Assembly: GCA_030027265.1 (NCBI GenBank)
Contig: JASENG010000010.1
Location: 1 to 64,000 of the forward strand
Direction: 5' to 3'
DNA from: Lysinibacillus fusiformis
Lineage (GTDB): Bacteria; Bacillota; Bacilli; Bacillales_A; Planococcaceae
DNA: 64,000 nt
The notes beneath the pieces were generated by a model. That model ran no database searches. It saw nothing but the letters and a program-made list of their open reading frames with translations, and was not told the DNA's origin. Below are positions 56,075 through 64,000 of this stretch, piece after piece. A program made the position numbers and the translations under genes. The number at the start of each line of letters is the position of its first letter. The first letter of the stretch is position 1.

Positions 56075-56881
56075 ATGAAACAACATTTAATTGTATTAGA
56101 TTTAGACGGTACTTTATTAACGGATGAGAAAAAAATATCCGACAAAACGAAGCAAACTCTATTTAAAGCAAAAGAGGCCGGCCATCAGGTGATGATTGCT
56201 ACTGGACGACCATTCCGAGCTAGCCAGCTGTATTACAATGAATTGATGTTAACCACACCCATTGTAAATTTTAATGGTGCATTGGTTCACCACCCCAAAA
56301 ACATTGCTTGGGAAAAGCTCCATTCCCCTATTGATATTAGTGTCGTTCATGATGTAGTCGACTCAGTCGATAAATATCAATATGAGAATTTAATTGCCGA
56401 GGTTATGGATGATGTCTTTATCCATAACGAGGATCATCGCATGATGGATATTTTTAATATGGGGGATCCCCGCATAACAATCGGAAACTTAAGAGGCAAT
56501 CTAAATCAAGATCCAACAAGTTTACTGATTCATGCAGAAGAAGCAAATGTGCCGATTATTCGCGATCATCTAGCAAGTGTTCACGCGGAGCTAATCGATC
56601 ATCGCCGCTGGGGAGCACCATTCCATATTATCGAAATCGTACGAAAAGGGTTAAATAAAGCTGTCGGGATTTCTCATATAGCCAAAGAAATGAATATCCC
56701 TCGTGACCGCATTATTGCTTTTGGAGACGAGGACAACGATTTAGAAATGCTCGAATATGCAGGAATTGGGGTTGCAATGTCAAATGGCATTGATGATTTA
56801 AAGAATATTGCCAATGAAATTACTTTAAGCAATAACGAAGATGGCATTGCCAAAATCCTTATGGAAAGACTAAAATTGTAA
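56075..56881 (+). CDS. yitU: Cof-type HAD phosphatase YitU
   Basis: 268 residues. HAD motifs: DLDGTLL (I), ATGRPF (II), a lysine in RKGLNKAVG (III) and GDEDNDLEML (IV); the C2B cap lies between II and III. In B. subtilis YitU is one of the phosphatases that act on 5-amino-6-(5-phosphoribitylamino)uracil in riboflavin synthesis; that role is plausible here by orthology. AGGAG precedes the ATG. It is followed by the degV gene 94 bases on. Confidence 0.92.
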   Translation: MKQHLIVLDLDGTLLTDEKKISDKTKQTLFKAKEAGHQVMIATGRPFRASQLYYNELMLTTPIVNFNGALVHHPKNIAWEKLHSPIDISVVHDVVDSVDKYQYENLIAEVMDDVFIHNEDHRMMDIFNMGDPRITIGNLRGNLNQDPTSLLIHAEEANVPIIRDHLASVHAELIDHRRWGAPFHIIEIVRKGLNKAVGISHIAKEMNIPRDRIIAFGDEDNDLEMLEYAGIGVAMSNGIDDLKNIANEITLSNNEDGIAKILMERLKL

Positions 56882-56975
56882 GTATAGAAAAGTTCTAAAT
56901 GCTAGTTTTCCTTTTATTTAAAAACAAATAGAATTTAGTATATTTCAAATAGAACTATTCAAAGGAGGTATGAAT

Positions 56976-57827
56976 ATGAAAATTTTTGCAGATAGTGGCT
57001 GTGATTTGCCGAAGGAGTATTTTGCTGAAAATAATGTAGAATTATTTCCCCTTCGAGTGGATTTAAATAATCAAGAATATAATGATATCTTGGATATTGA
57101 TCCAAAGGTTGTTTACGCTGCCATGAAAGAAGGAGCCGTACCAAAAACTTCCCAAGTGTCGCCAGAAGCTTTCTTAAAGCAGTTTGAAGCCCTAGCCAAA
57201 AATAATGAAGAAGGTATTTATATTGCCTTTTCATCCAATTTATCGGGTACATATAACACGGCCATGATGATTGCTTCTCAGGTACGCGAGAATTATCCAA
57301 ATCTTAAATTAAAAATCATCGATACAAAATGTGCGTCTTTAGGTCATGGGCTTGTTGTACAAGAAGCAGTACGCCTTAGAGACCAAGGTATTTCGTTTGA
57401 AGAGGCAGCTCAAAAAATTGCTCACACAGCAGAGCATATGACACAGCTGTTTACAGTTGAAAATTTAAACTACTTAGCTGCTGGTGGAAGACTTTCAAAA
57501 TCCAGTGCATTTATCGGGGGTCTTTTAAGCATCAAACCGATTTTGCATGTAGAGGATGGAAAACTGATTCCTCTTGAGAAAATTCGGGGCCGAAAAAAAG
57601 CCATTAATCGCATCATTGATTTGATGGCAGAAAGAGGCGGCGATTTCTCCGACAAAATCGTTGGAATTAGCCATGGCGATGATTTAGAATTTGCCAATGA
57701 GGTACAAGCGCTGATCGAAGAAAAGTTACAGCCGAAATCATTTGTCATTACAATGATTGGCTCAAGTATCGGTGCTCATTCAGGTCCCGGAACAATTGCC
57801 ATTTTCTTTACTGATAAAGATTATTAA
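56976..57827 (+). CDS. DegV-family fatty-acid-binding protein (YitS-like)
   Basis: 283 residues. The DegV fold is seen in KIFADSGCDLPKEYF, the fatty-acid head-group site SSNLSGTYNTA (Ser) and GSSIGAHSGPGTIAIFF. DegV/FakB proteins bind a fatty acid and present it to the kinase FakA for phosphorylation. AGGAGGT abuts an ATG at 56970 directly; the ATG at 56976, six bases on, is the likely start. Location after yitU matches the yitS-yitU-yitV-yitW cluster of B. subtilis with a different order. Confidence 0.93.
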   Translation: MKIFADSGCDLPKEYFAENNVELFPLRVDLNNQEYNDILDIDPKVVYAAMKEGAVPKTSQVSPEAFLKQFEALAKNNEEGIYIAFSSNLSGTYNTAMMIASQVRENYPNLKLKIIDTKCASLGHGLVVQEAVRLRDQGISFEEAAQKIAHTAEHMTQLFTVENLNYLAAGGRLSKSSAFIGGLLSIKPILHVEDGKLIPLEKIRGRKKAINRIIDLMAERGGDFSDKIVGISHGDDLEFANEVQALIEEKLQPKSFVITMIGSSIGAHSGPGTIAIFFTDKDY

Positions 57828-57836
57828 TTTAACGTC

Positions 57837-57872
57837 ACGAGTTGTTTCTAAGTGAAACAGCTCGTTTTTTTT
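57837..57872 (+). terminator. Terminator of degV
   Basis: ACGAGTTGTTTC and GAAACAGCTCGT pair with one G-U, followed by eight T, 10 bases beyond the stop. Confidence 0.9.
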
Positions 57873-57904
57873 GTTGCCTAATTTTCGGGGCCTTCCAGAC
57901 AAAT

Positions 57905-57944
57905 AAAAAAATGAACCCAGGGAGCACATAGCTCCTGGATTCAT
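57905..57944 (-). terminator. Terminator of the opp operon
   Basis: ATGAATCCAGGAGC and GCTCCCTGGGTTCAT form a long stem with small mismatches, followed by TTTTTTTATTTG on the minus strand, 14 bases past the oppA stop. Confidence 0.88.
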
Positions 57945-57957
57945 CTTCTTTTATAAA

Positions 57958-59787
57958 TTAGTTAGCGATTGGCTCTTCAGCAACTAATTCAATATCTTGT
58001 AATTGTGTTGGTTCTGCATAGTCAACACTGTAGTTTTTCACACGTTTGTTAACAGGGAAAATCTCATACCGGAATTGCATTGGAATTGTTGTTGCCACTT
58101 CCTCGATATGTTGTTGGAAGAATTTGAATTTCTCCGCACGGAAATCAGTGTCAAATGCTTCTGGTGAATCAATAGCTTCAATAGCTTCTTGTAATTCTGG
58201 AGAAGTGTAACGGCTGAAGTTAAATTCATCCACTTCACCATATAAACCTGATGGAGATGGGTTTGTACCAGTTCCCCAAGCACCCATGAAGATATCGATT
58301 TCTGGATCATCAGCTTGAACCATGTCATAGAATGCGTTGAATTCGATTAAACGGCCAGTTGATAATACAACATTTAAACCAACATCAGCCCAGTTTTGCA
58401 GGTAGAATGAAGCGATTTCTTCCGCTACAGCGTCACCTGACATAGAAGCTAATTTAATTTCTAATTTTTCCCCATTTGGATCTTCACGGAATCCGTCTCC
58501 GTCAACATCCTCATAACCTGCTTCGTCTAATAATGCGATAGCCTTTTCTGGATCATAAGTGTAGCCTTTTAATTCTGCATCATAGAATGCTTCAAATACT
58601 GGCGGAATTAAAGAATTCGCACGTTCACGTAAGTTGTTGTAATATACTTCAGATACTTGCTCGATATCTAGAGCATAGCCCATTGCTTGACGTAATTTTA
58701 CATCACCCATTTTTGAGCCTTCCATATCTGTTACCACTTTACCTTGTTCTGTATCAAATTTACCTACTTTAAATCCTAAGTAAGAATAGTAAAGCTCTGG
58801 ACGACCTAAGATTGAGATGTTATCAAATGTTTCGATTTCTGGCATTTTTGTTGCATTAAAGTTTTGAATTAGATCATAATCACCAGATTCGATTGCTACT
58901 GAAATAGAGCTTGATGGAACCACTTTAACTACAACTCCGTCAAGTTTTGGTGCACCTCTCCAATAGTTTTCGTTTTTCACGTAAGAGACAGATTCACCTG
59001 GCACAATTTTGTCGATAATAAATGCACCTAATGTTACAGGGTTTTTACGAACTGCATCAGACTCAACTAATTCACCTACAGGAATATCCGCGATTTGGTG
59101 AACAGGTGCTGCATAAGTCCATAGGCCATCACCACCATAGAAGATTGATGGAGATAATTGTTTAAAGCTGATTTCTAAAGTCAAATCATCAATTTTCTTA
59201 AGACCTGAAATTGTGTCAGCTGTTCCTGCATGATACTCTTCAGCACCAATGATATTTTGGAATTGAGAGTCATAACGAACACCCGTGTAATCTTTGTGTC
59301 CAATAATATGGTAAGGTAAAATTACGTCATCAATTGTTAATGGTTCACCATCAGACCATTTAACACCTTCACGTATTTTAACAGTTGCTTTATTGTTTTC
59401 TTGGTCAACTTCTAAAGAAGCAATACCCTCATCAGTGATCATGAAGTTTTCATCCACTTCGAATAGTGAGTTTGAAACCCATTCCATTAATTGAGCATCA
59501 TAAGCATCTTCATAAAGTTCCCAGTTAAAGATCCCTTGGAAAGGCTCATCTTTTACCATAGCAACTTGAAGTGTCCCACCTTCGATTGCTTCACCTTCGT
59601 TAGTTACCGCTACTTCAAATAGGCTATCTGAAGTTTCAGTTGCTGTTTCTGTTCCTTCAGTTGTTTCTTCAGAAGATGTATCTTCTTTTCCATCAGTTGC
59701 CGGCTCTTCCTCTTTTCCATTACAAGCCGCAAGAACTAGTAATACAGAGAATAGTGCTGCAAATAATAACCACTTAGCTTTCTTCAT
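57958..59787 (-). CDS. oppA: Oligopeptide ABC transporter substrate-binding lipoprotein OppA
   Basis: 609 residues. A signal peptide ends in the lipobox VLAAC with Cys22; an acidic Glu/Thr linker follows (to about residue 55). The rest is a family 5 solute-binding protein: VKIREGVKWSDGEPLTIDDVI and LRQAMGYALDIEQVSEVYY are typical. It captures peptides outside the membrane and hands them to OppBC. GGGAGG precedes the ATG. It is the last gene of the operon, 157 bases after oppC; this gap has no terminator, so a separate promoter or mRNA processing may raise its level. Confidence 0.95.
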   Translation of the reverse strand: MKKAKWLLFAALFSVLLVLAACNGKEEEPATDGKEDTSSEETTEGTETATETSDSLFEVAVTNEGEAIEGGTLQVAMVKDEPFQGIFNWELYEDAYDAQLMEWVSNSLFEVDENFMITDEGIASLEVDQENNKATVKIREGVKWSDGEPLTIDDVILPYHIIGHKDYTGVRYDSQFQNIIGAEEYHAGTADTISGLKKIDDLTLEISFKQLSPSIFYGGDGLWTYAAPVHQIADIPVGELVESDAVRKNPVTLGAFIIDKIVPGESVSYVKNENYWRGAPKLDGVVVKVVPSSSISVAIESGDYDLIQNFNATKMPEIETFDNISILGRPELYYSYLGFKVGKFDTEQGKVVTDMEGSKMGDVKLRQAMGYALDIEQVSEVYYNNLRERANSLIPPVFEAFYDAELKGYTYDPEKAIALLDEAGYEDVDGDGFREDPNGEKLEIKLASMSGDAVAEEIASFYLQNWADVGLNVVLSTGRLIEFNAFYDMVQADDPEIDIFMGAWGTGTNPSPSGLYGEVDEFNFSRYTSPELQEAIEAIDSPEAFDTDFRAEKFKFFQQHIEEVATTIPMQFRYEIFPVNKRVKNYSVDYAEPTQLQDIELVAEEPIAN

Positions 59788-59944
59788 TGTTTTTCCTCCC
59801 TTTTTTCGTTTTGTACCGATTAAACATTTATTTATATTAAAAACATATTTACTTTTAGATTTTGTAAATATGGTGGTACCCCTGTTGCATTGCAGTAATT
59901 TAAAAACATAAAATTTTCAGAAATTACAATCTAAAACATTGTAC

Positions 59945-60853
59945 TTAACCTAATCGTTGACGAGAGTCTGCTGCTCTTCGTAATGCTTGACCAACATAGT
60001 TGATTCCTAACATCATCAACAGGATAAATAATGCGGCCGGCAGCCAGACCCACCATTTTTCTTGCAGTACAAGCGGATTATTCGCACTTGCTACTAGAGT
60101 CCCCAGGGATGGTGTGGAAAGCGGCAACCCAAATCCTAAATAGGATAGACCTGTTTCAATCCCAACATTTCCTGCAAAGTTTAATGTCATTTCAACAATG
60201 ATGATCGAGCTCAAGTTTGGCAATACTTCTCGGATAATAATAATAAAATCATTTGTTCCAAGTGTTTTGGATGCCTGTACATAATCTCGTCTACTTTCTG
60301 ATAGTGCCTTGGAACGAACAAGTCTTGCCGTACCTGTCCATAGGAAGAGACTCATAATTAAAATGAATGCTCCTACAGTATATTTTGGTACCACTGTAAT
60401 AAACACAATAATTAGCATTAACTGTGGAATTGTAACAAAGAAGTCAATAATCCTCATAAATAGATTATCAATCCATCCGCCAAAATAACCACAAATTAAA
60501 CCAACTGCAACACCAAATATCCCTGTAATCAGTGTGATAGCAATTGCTATCGACATTGAATTTCTTGCACCTACAACAATTTGGCCGATGATATCTTTAC
60601 CACCATTGTCAGCACCAAGTAAAAACTTCCCACCTGGTTCTGCAAACTTATCTCTTAAGCTAACACGCAATAACTGTTGCTGATCAATTCCTAGCCATGC
60701 CCATAAATAGATGCCAACAATCACTATTACTAATAAGATTAGAGAAACCATTGCCAATCTATCTTTCAAAAACTCCCGGAAAACTACCTGTAATCCAGTT
60801 GGCGAGGAGTTTACATAGGTTGCATTAGTCTGCTTTTTATTTTTCTTTGCCAT
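59945..60853 (-). CDS. oppC: Oligopeptide ABC transporter permease OppC
   Basis: 302 residues with six membrane segments and the ATPase-contact loop YVQASKTLGTNDFIIIIREVLPN (EAA motif). The N-terminal cytoplasmic tail is lysine-rich. With OppB it forms the peptide channel. It begins 33 bases after oppB. The motif GADNGGKDIIGQIVVGARNS marks the OppC branch. Confidence 0.95.
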   Translation of the reverse strand: MAKKNKKQTNATYVNSSPTGLQVVFREFLKDRLAMVSLILLVIVIVGIYLWAWLGIDQQQLLRVSLRDKFAEPGGKFLLGADNGGKDIIGQIVVGARNSMSIAIAITLITGIFGVAVGLICGYFGGWIDNLFMRIIDFFVTIPQLMLIIVFITVVPKYTVGAFILIMSLFLWTGTARLVRSKALSESRRDYVQASKTLGTNDFIIIIREVLPNLSSIIIVEMTLNFAGNVGIETGLSYLGFGLPLSTPSLGTLVASANNPLVLQEKWWVWLPAALFILLMMLGINYVGQALRRAADSRQRLG

Positions 60854-60886
60854 TTTAGATCCTCCTTAACTTTTATTAGTTTTTGT

Positions 60887-61849
60887 CTATTCAATCCTTA
60901 TGCGAGGGTCAACAATACTCATAATGATGTCGGATAATAGACTACCTAATAGAGCTAAGAATCCAAATAACATAACTAACGCAGTAATAACAGAATAGTC
61001 ACGGGACAAGATTGAACTGATAAATAATTGTCCCATCCCAGGGTAGCCAAAAATTGTTTCGATGAAGATTGAACCACCTAATAACCCTGTAATTGTAAAT
61101 CCTAAAAATGCTGCAATCGGTAGTAGAGAGTTACGGAAAATATGTTTTGAGTACACTTTACGCATTGGAATCCCTTTGCTTCGTGCAGTTCGAACATAAT
61201 CCATTGCTTTTGCATCGATTATTTCGGAACGCAAGTATTGGATAATACCTGTTGTTCCTAAGATAGCGTAAGTAATCGATGGTAGCAGGATATGATAGAA
61301 CCTATCCCAGTAATAGCCAATTGTACCTTCAGTCGATTTAACATCCACGCTTCCGCTTGTAGGGAACCATCCTAATTGGTATCCAAATAAAAATAGGAAT
61401 ATTAAACCTAAAACAAATGTTGGAATTGCATATGTAACAAAACTATACATTACAATTGTTTTATCCAAACGAGAGTTTTGATATCTTCCTGCTAATATAC
61501 CTAATGGGATAGCGATTAAATAAAGTAATATGACACTTAATAATGAAAGCCAAAATGTATTCAAGGCACGTTCGCCAATTAAATCGGCAACACTCCGCTT
61601 ATACGTATAGCTAAGTCCAAAATCACCTTGGAAAGCATTTCCTACCCATCGAAGATATTGAATATGCACTGGATCATTTAACCCGGCTTTTTCGGTTAAC
61701 TCTGCGATACGAGCTGGATCTGTTTGAGGTGTAATCAACCCTGTAAATGGATCCCCAGGCATAAATTTAGCTAGGATAAAGATAATCACACTCAAAACAA
61801 ACAATTGTGGAATCATGATTAAAAATCTTCTGACGATTGTTTTCCACAT
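60887..61849 (-). CDS. oppB: Oligopeptide ABC transporter permease OppB
   Basis: 320 residues with six membrane segments. The OppB/DppB branch marks are FMPGDPFTGLITPQTDP near the N-terminus and the EAA loop YVRTARSKGIPMRKVYSKHIFRN. It pairs with OppC. Its ATG lies two bases after the stop of oppF (TAG-A-TG context), so translation is coupled. Confidence 0.95.
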   Translation of the reverse strand: MWKTIVRRFLIMIPQLFVLSVIIFILAKFMPGDPFTGLITPQTDPARIAELTEKAGLNDPVHIQYLRWVGNAFQGDFGLSYTYKRSVADLIGERALNTFWLSLLSVILLYLIAIPLGILAGRYQNSRLDKTIVMYSFVTYAIPTFVLGLIFLFLFGYQLGWFPTSGSVDVKSTEGTIGYYWDRFYHILLPSITYAILGTTGIIQYLRSEIIDAKAMDYVRTARSKGIPMRKVYSKHIFRNSLLPIAAFLGFTITGLLGGSIFIETIFGYPGMGQLFISSILSRDYSVITALVMLFGFLALLGSLLSDIIMSIVDPRIRIE

Positions 61850-61850
61850 C

Positions 61851-62798
61851 TTAGATGACCTCCTTCACGCTTGAAGTAGCCGCGACAGCATGAGTGTTTG
61901 AAACGGGTACTAGATCAAATACTCGTTCATTCTCATCATAATAATTTTTATGTTCCGCTTGATAATGCTGTTCCACACGAATTCTTTCACGTTTACGATC
62001 TTCTCTTCCAAGCGGCGACACTTCCGGAATAGCGCTTAATAAACGTTTTGTATAGATATGCTGTGGGTTTGTATAAATATCTTCTTTTGTACCCGTTTCT
62101 ACAAATCTACCTTTATACATGATAGAAATATGGTCGCACATATGTTTAACAACACCTAAATCGTGGGATATAAATAAATAACTTAAGCCAAATTCATTTT
62201 GAATATCCTTCATAAAGTTCAATACTTGCGCTTGGACGGATAAGTCAAGGGCAGATACTGGTTCGTCAGCGATAATCAGCTTTGGATTTGTAGCAATCGC
62301 ACGAGCAATCCCTAAGCGCTGTTTCTGGCCTCCAGAAAATTCATGAGGATATTTAAGTTTTGCATCTTCAGGCATTCCGACGATTTCTAGCAATTCACTA
62401 ATTTTCCGTTCTTCCTCTTTGGGAGAAAGGCTCAAAAAATTTCGAATCGGTTCTGCAATAATGTCCTTTACTCGTTTTCGAGGATTTAAGCTGGAATGGG
62501 CATCCTGGAAAATCATTTGAACATCGCGGTTAAATGAAGATTTACGGCTTCTTCTTGCATTGGTTACATTTTCGCCTTCATAAATAATGCTTCCAGAAGT
62601 AATTTTTTCCAGACCGATCAAGGCTTTCCCTGTTGTAGATTTTCCACATCCAGATTCGCCGACTAAGCCATATGCTTTTCCTCTTTCGAATTCCATTGTT
62701 ATTCCATCAACAGCAAGAACTCGATCAATTACAGTATTGAAGAAACCGCCGCGAACAGGATAGTGAACTTTTAGATCATTTATTTGCATAAAGCTCAT
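61851..62798 (-). CDS. oppF: Oligopeptide ABC transporter ATPase OppF
   Basis: 315 residues. Walker A GESGCGKST, signature FSGGQKQRLGIARAI, Walker B LIIADEPVSALD and the switch His in LFISHDLGVV are intact. The OppF-type C-terminal peptide-transporter extension is present (IYTNPQHIYTKRLLSAIP). The frame opens at 62900, but GGGGGCGGG before the ATG at 62798 and the start MSFMQINDLKVHYPV define the gene. It overlaps the end of oppD by 23 bases. Confidence 0.95.
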   Translation of the reverse strand: MSFMQINDLKVHYPVRGGFFNTVIDRVLAVDGITMEFERGKAYGLVGESGCGKSTTGKALIGLEKITSGSIIYEGENVTNARRSRKSSFNRDVQMIFQDAHSSLNPRKRVKDIIAEPIRNFLSLSPKEEERKISELLEIVGMPEDAKLKYPHEFSGGQKQRLGIARAIATNPKLIIADEPVSALDLSVQAQVLNFMKDIQNEFGLSYLFISHDLGVVKHMCDHISIMYKGRFVETGTKEDIYTNPQHIYTKRLLSAIPEVSPLGREDRKRERIRVEQHYQAEHKNYYDENERVFDLVPVSNTHAVAATSSVKEVI

Positions 62799-63801
62799 GC
62801 GTCCCGCCCCCTTTATCCGTTTTAAACTGAAACTCCTTCCAACATGTACAACGAACAAAATGTCCTGGAGAAATTTCGTGAAGTGCTGGATTTTCCTCAT
62901 GGGCTTCTCCTGGTATCCATGGAATACGGGAAGAGAAACGACAGCCTGAGCGCGGAAGATTCATTAATGAAGGAACAATGCCTTCTATTACATTTAATCG
63001 ATCCGATTGTGCGTTCATCTGAGGTATTGAGTTAAACAAAGAACGTGTATAAGGATGTTTAGGATTTGTAAACAATTCTTCTACGCTTGCTTCTTCAATA
63101 ATTTGACCTGCATACATAACTGCCACGCGGTCCGCTACTTCTGCAACTACCCCTAAGTCATGTGTGATTAGAATAATTCCAGCCTCTGTTTCAGCCTGCA
63201 GGTCAATCAGCAAGTCCAGAATCTGCGCTTGAATCGTAACGTCCAATGCTGTAGTTGGCTCATCCGCAATAATGATTTGAGGTTTACAAGCAATCGCAAT
63301 CGCGATAATAACCCTTTGTCTCATACCACCTGATAATTGGTGAGGGAATTGTCTTGCTACTCGCTCCGGGTTATGAATCCCAACTTGCTTCAATAATTCT
63401 AATACGCGCTTTTCCCTCTCCATCTTATTTAAAGAAGTATGGTAGGATAAGCCTTCTTCGATTTGCTCCCCAATTCGCATAAGAGGATTCAGTGCTGAAA
63501 GAGGATCCTGGAAAATCATGCTGATTTGAAATCCTCGAATCTCGTTCAATCCCTCTTCTGAAAGAGATGCCAGGTTTTTGCCATCAAATATTATTTCACC
63601 TTGAACGCGTGTCTTATTTTGGTCATAAAGACCAATAATGGATGTTGCAAGAGTACTTTTACCACATCCTGATTCACCAACGATTGCAAGTATTTCATTT
63701 TTATTAACTGTTAATGAAACACCATCAACTGCATCATAGAATGTATCTTTAATCCGAAATCCAGTATGTAAGTTATTGATTTTTAATAATTCCTTACTCA
63801 A
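62776..63801 (-). CDS. oppD: Oligopeptide ABC transporter ATPase OppD
   Basis: 341 residues. Walker A GESGCGKST, signature LSGGMRQRVIIAIAI, Walker B IIADEPTTALD and switch LITHDLGVV are intact; the C-terminal cysteine cluster typical of OppD (CRFSSRIPWIPG, then CTC) may bind an Fe-S cluster. The frame opens at 63861, but AAGGAGAG six bases before the TTG at 63801 and the family start SKELLKINNL define the gene. It is the first gene of the operon D-F-B-C-A, the gene order of app-type rather than classical opp operons. Confidence 0.94.
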   Translation of the reverse strand: MSKELLKINNLHTGFRIKDTFYDAVDGVSLTVNKNEILAIVGESGCGKSTLATSIIGLYDQNKTRVQGEIIFDGKNLASLSEEGLNEIRGFQISMIFQDPLSALNPLMRIGEQIEEGLSYHTSLNKMEREKRVLELLKQVGIHNPERVARQFPHQLSGGMRQRVIIAIAIACKPQIIIADEPTTALDVTIQAQILDLLIDLQAETEAGIILITHDLGVVAEVADRVAVMYAGQIIEEASVEELFTNPKHPYTRSLFNSIPQMNAQSDRLNVIEGIVPSLMNLPRSGCRFSSRIPWIPGEAHEENPALHEISPGHFVRCTCWKEFQFKTDKGGGTHELYANK

Positions 63802-64000
63802 ATTAACTCTCCTTCCTGTAATCGTGTTGAATTTTATTAATTTGAATCTTACAAATTGCATCTCTCTTATGTAATATGTTCAAATTATTCAAAACTACTA
63901 ATATTCTCAATATTTTTTGTATTCTTGCAATAAATTATATATTCCTGTAACAATTGAAGTCAACACTATTTAGTTTTATTTTTCAGAAATAACTAAAAAT

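Noticed and set aside
59873-59884. GGTGGTACCCC resembling a T-box motif upstream of oppA on the wrong strand
   Set aside because: It lies on the plus strand while oppA is on the minus strand, lacks GCG after ACC and has no stem I or terminator.

Overview
The window looks like the chromosome of an AT-rich, endospore-forming Gram-positive bacterium (Bacillales), most likely Planococcaceae of the Lysinibacillus/Solibacillus type. The grounds are a full set of Bacillus-type sporulation genes (spoVAC/AD/AE, spoVIF, yjcZ-like, cotZ-like, a Spo0E-like phosphatase), Bacillus gene order (yjbH to yjbO, yjcF to yjcH, spx-mecA-coiA-pepF, fabH-fabF, yitS to yitW), strong AGGAGG ribosome binding sites, frequent GTG/TTG starts, and a MurE with a DDPR rather than DNPR specificity motif, as expected for a lysine-type cell wall. 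Genus is inference; no rRNA or tRNA gene was seen.

Layout. 1-376 is an array of seven 52-bp units, each carrying a GC-rich hairpin. It is followed by a broken NERD-domain gene (492-1399). 1.5-10.6 kb carries a GGDEF/EAL protein, the ppx-ppk polyphosphate operon, cheV, an MFS transporter and a YkwC-like dehydrogenase. 10.9-18.4 kb holds small genes (Spo0E-like, YkvS), a CPBP protease homologue, a lipoprotein, a MarR regulator with a clear promoter/operator, a PAS-histidine kinase, a KtrD-like K+ transporter and a TerC-family protein behind a yybP-ykoY manganese riboswitch. 18.8-25.2 kb has prfC, an M42 peptidase-murE pair and an aldehyde dehydrogenase. 25.5-32.3 kb is rich in sporulation genes. 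32.3-45.2 kb has mgtE, yjbO-nadK-relQ, yjbK-yjbJ, yjbI-yjbH, the small RNA RoxS/RsaE, pepF, coiA, mecA and spx. 45.7-57.8 kb has a tryptophan T-box with trpS, fabH-fabF behind a FapR-like site, a clpB lacking its N domain behind a CtsR-like site, an fnr-type regulator, a zinc alcohol dehydrogenase and yitW/V/U/degV. The window ends with an oppDFBCA peptide transport operon.

How parts connect. Spx, its ClpXP adaptor YjbH, MecA and a CtsR-controlled ClpB form a proteolysis and stress hub. RoxS (redox small RNA) and an Fnr with the Bacillus C-terminal Cys-x2-Cys-x4-Cys signature form a respiration/redox layer, and a TGTGA-N6-TCACG palindrome sits on the RoxS start region. The spoVA operon has a good sigma-G promoter and the yjcZ-like gene a sigma-K type promoter.

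Most of the window is ordinary core genome. The parts most worth a second look are the free-standing lysine-type murE coupled to a peptidase, the RoxS locus with its palindrome, the N-domain-less ClpB, the Cys-rich repeat form of YjcZ, two unannotated mini-ORFs near 25 kb, the palindrome at the adh promoter, and the 52-bp hairpin array. I did not find an obviously new defence or mobile system.
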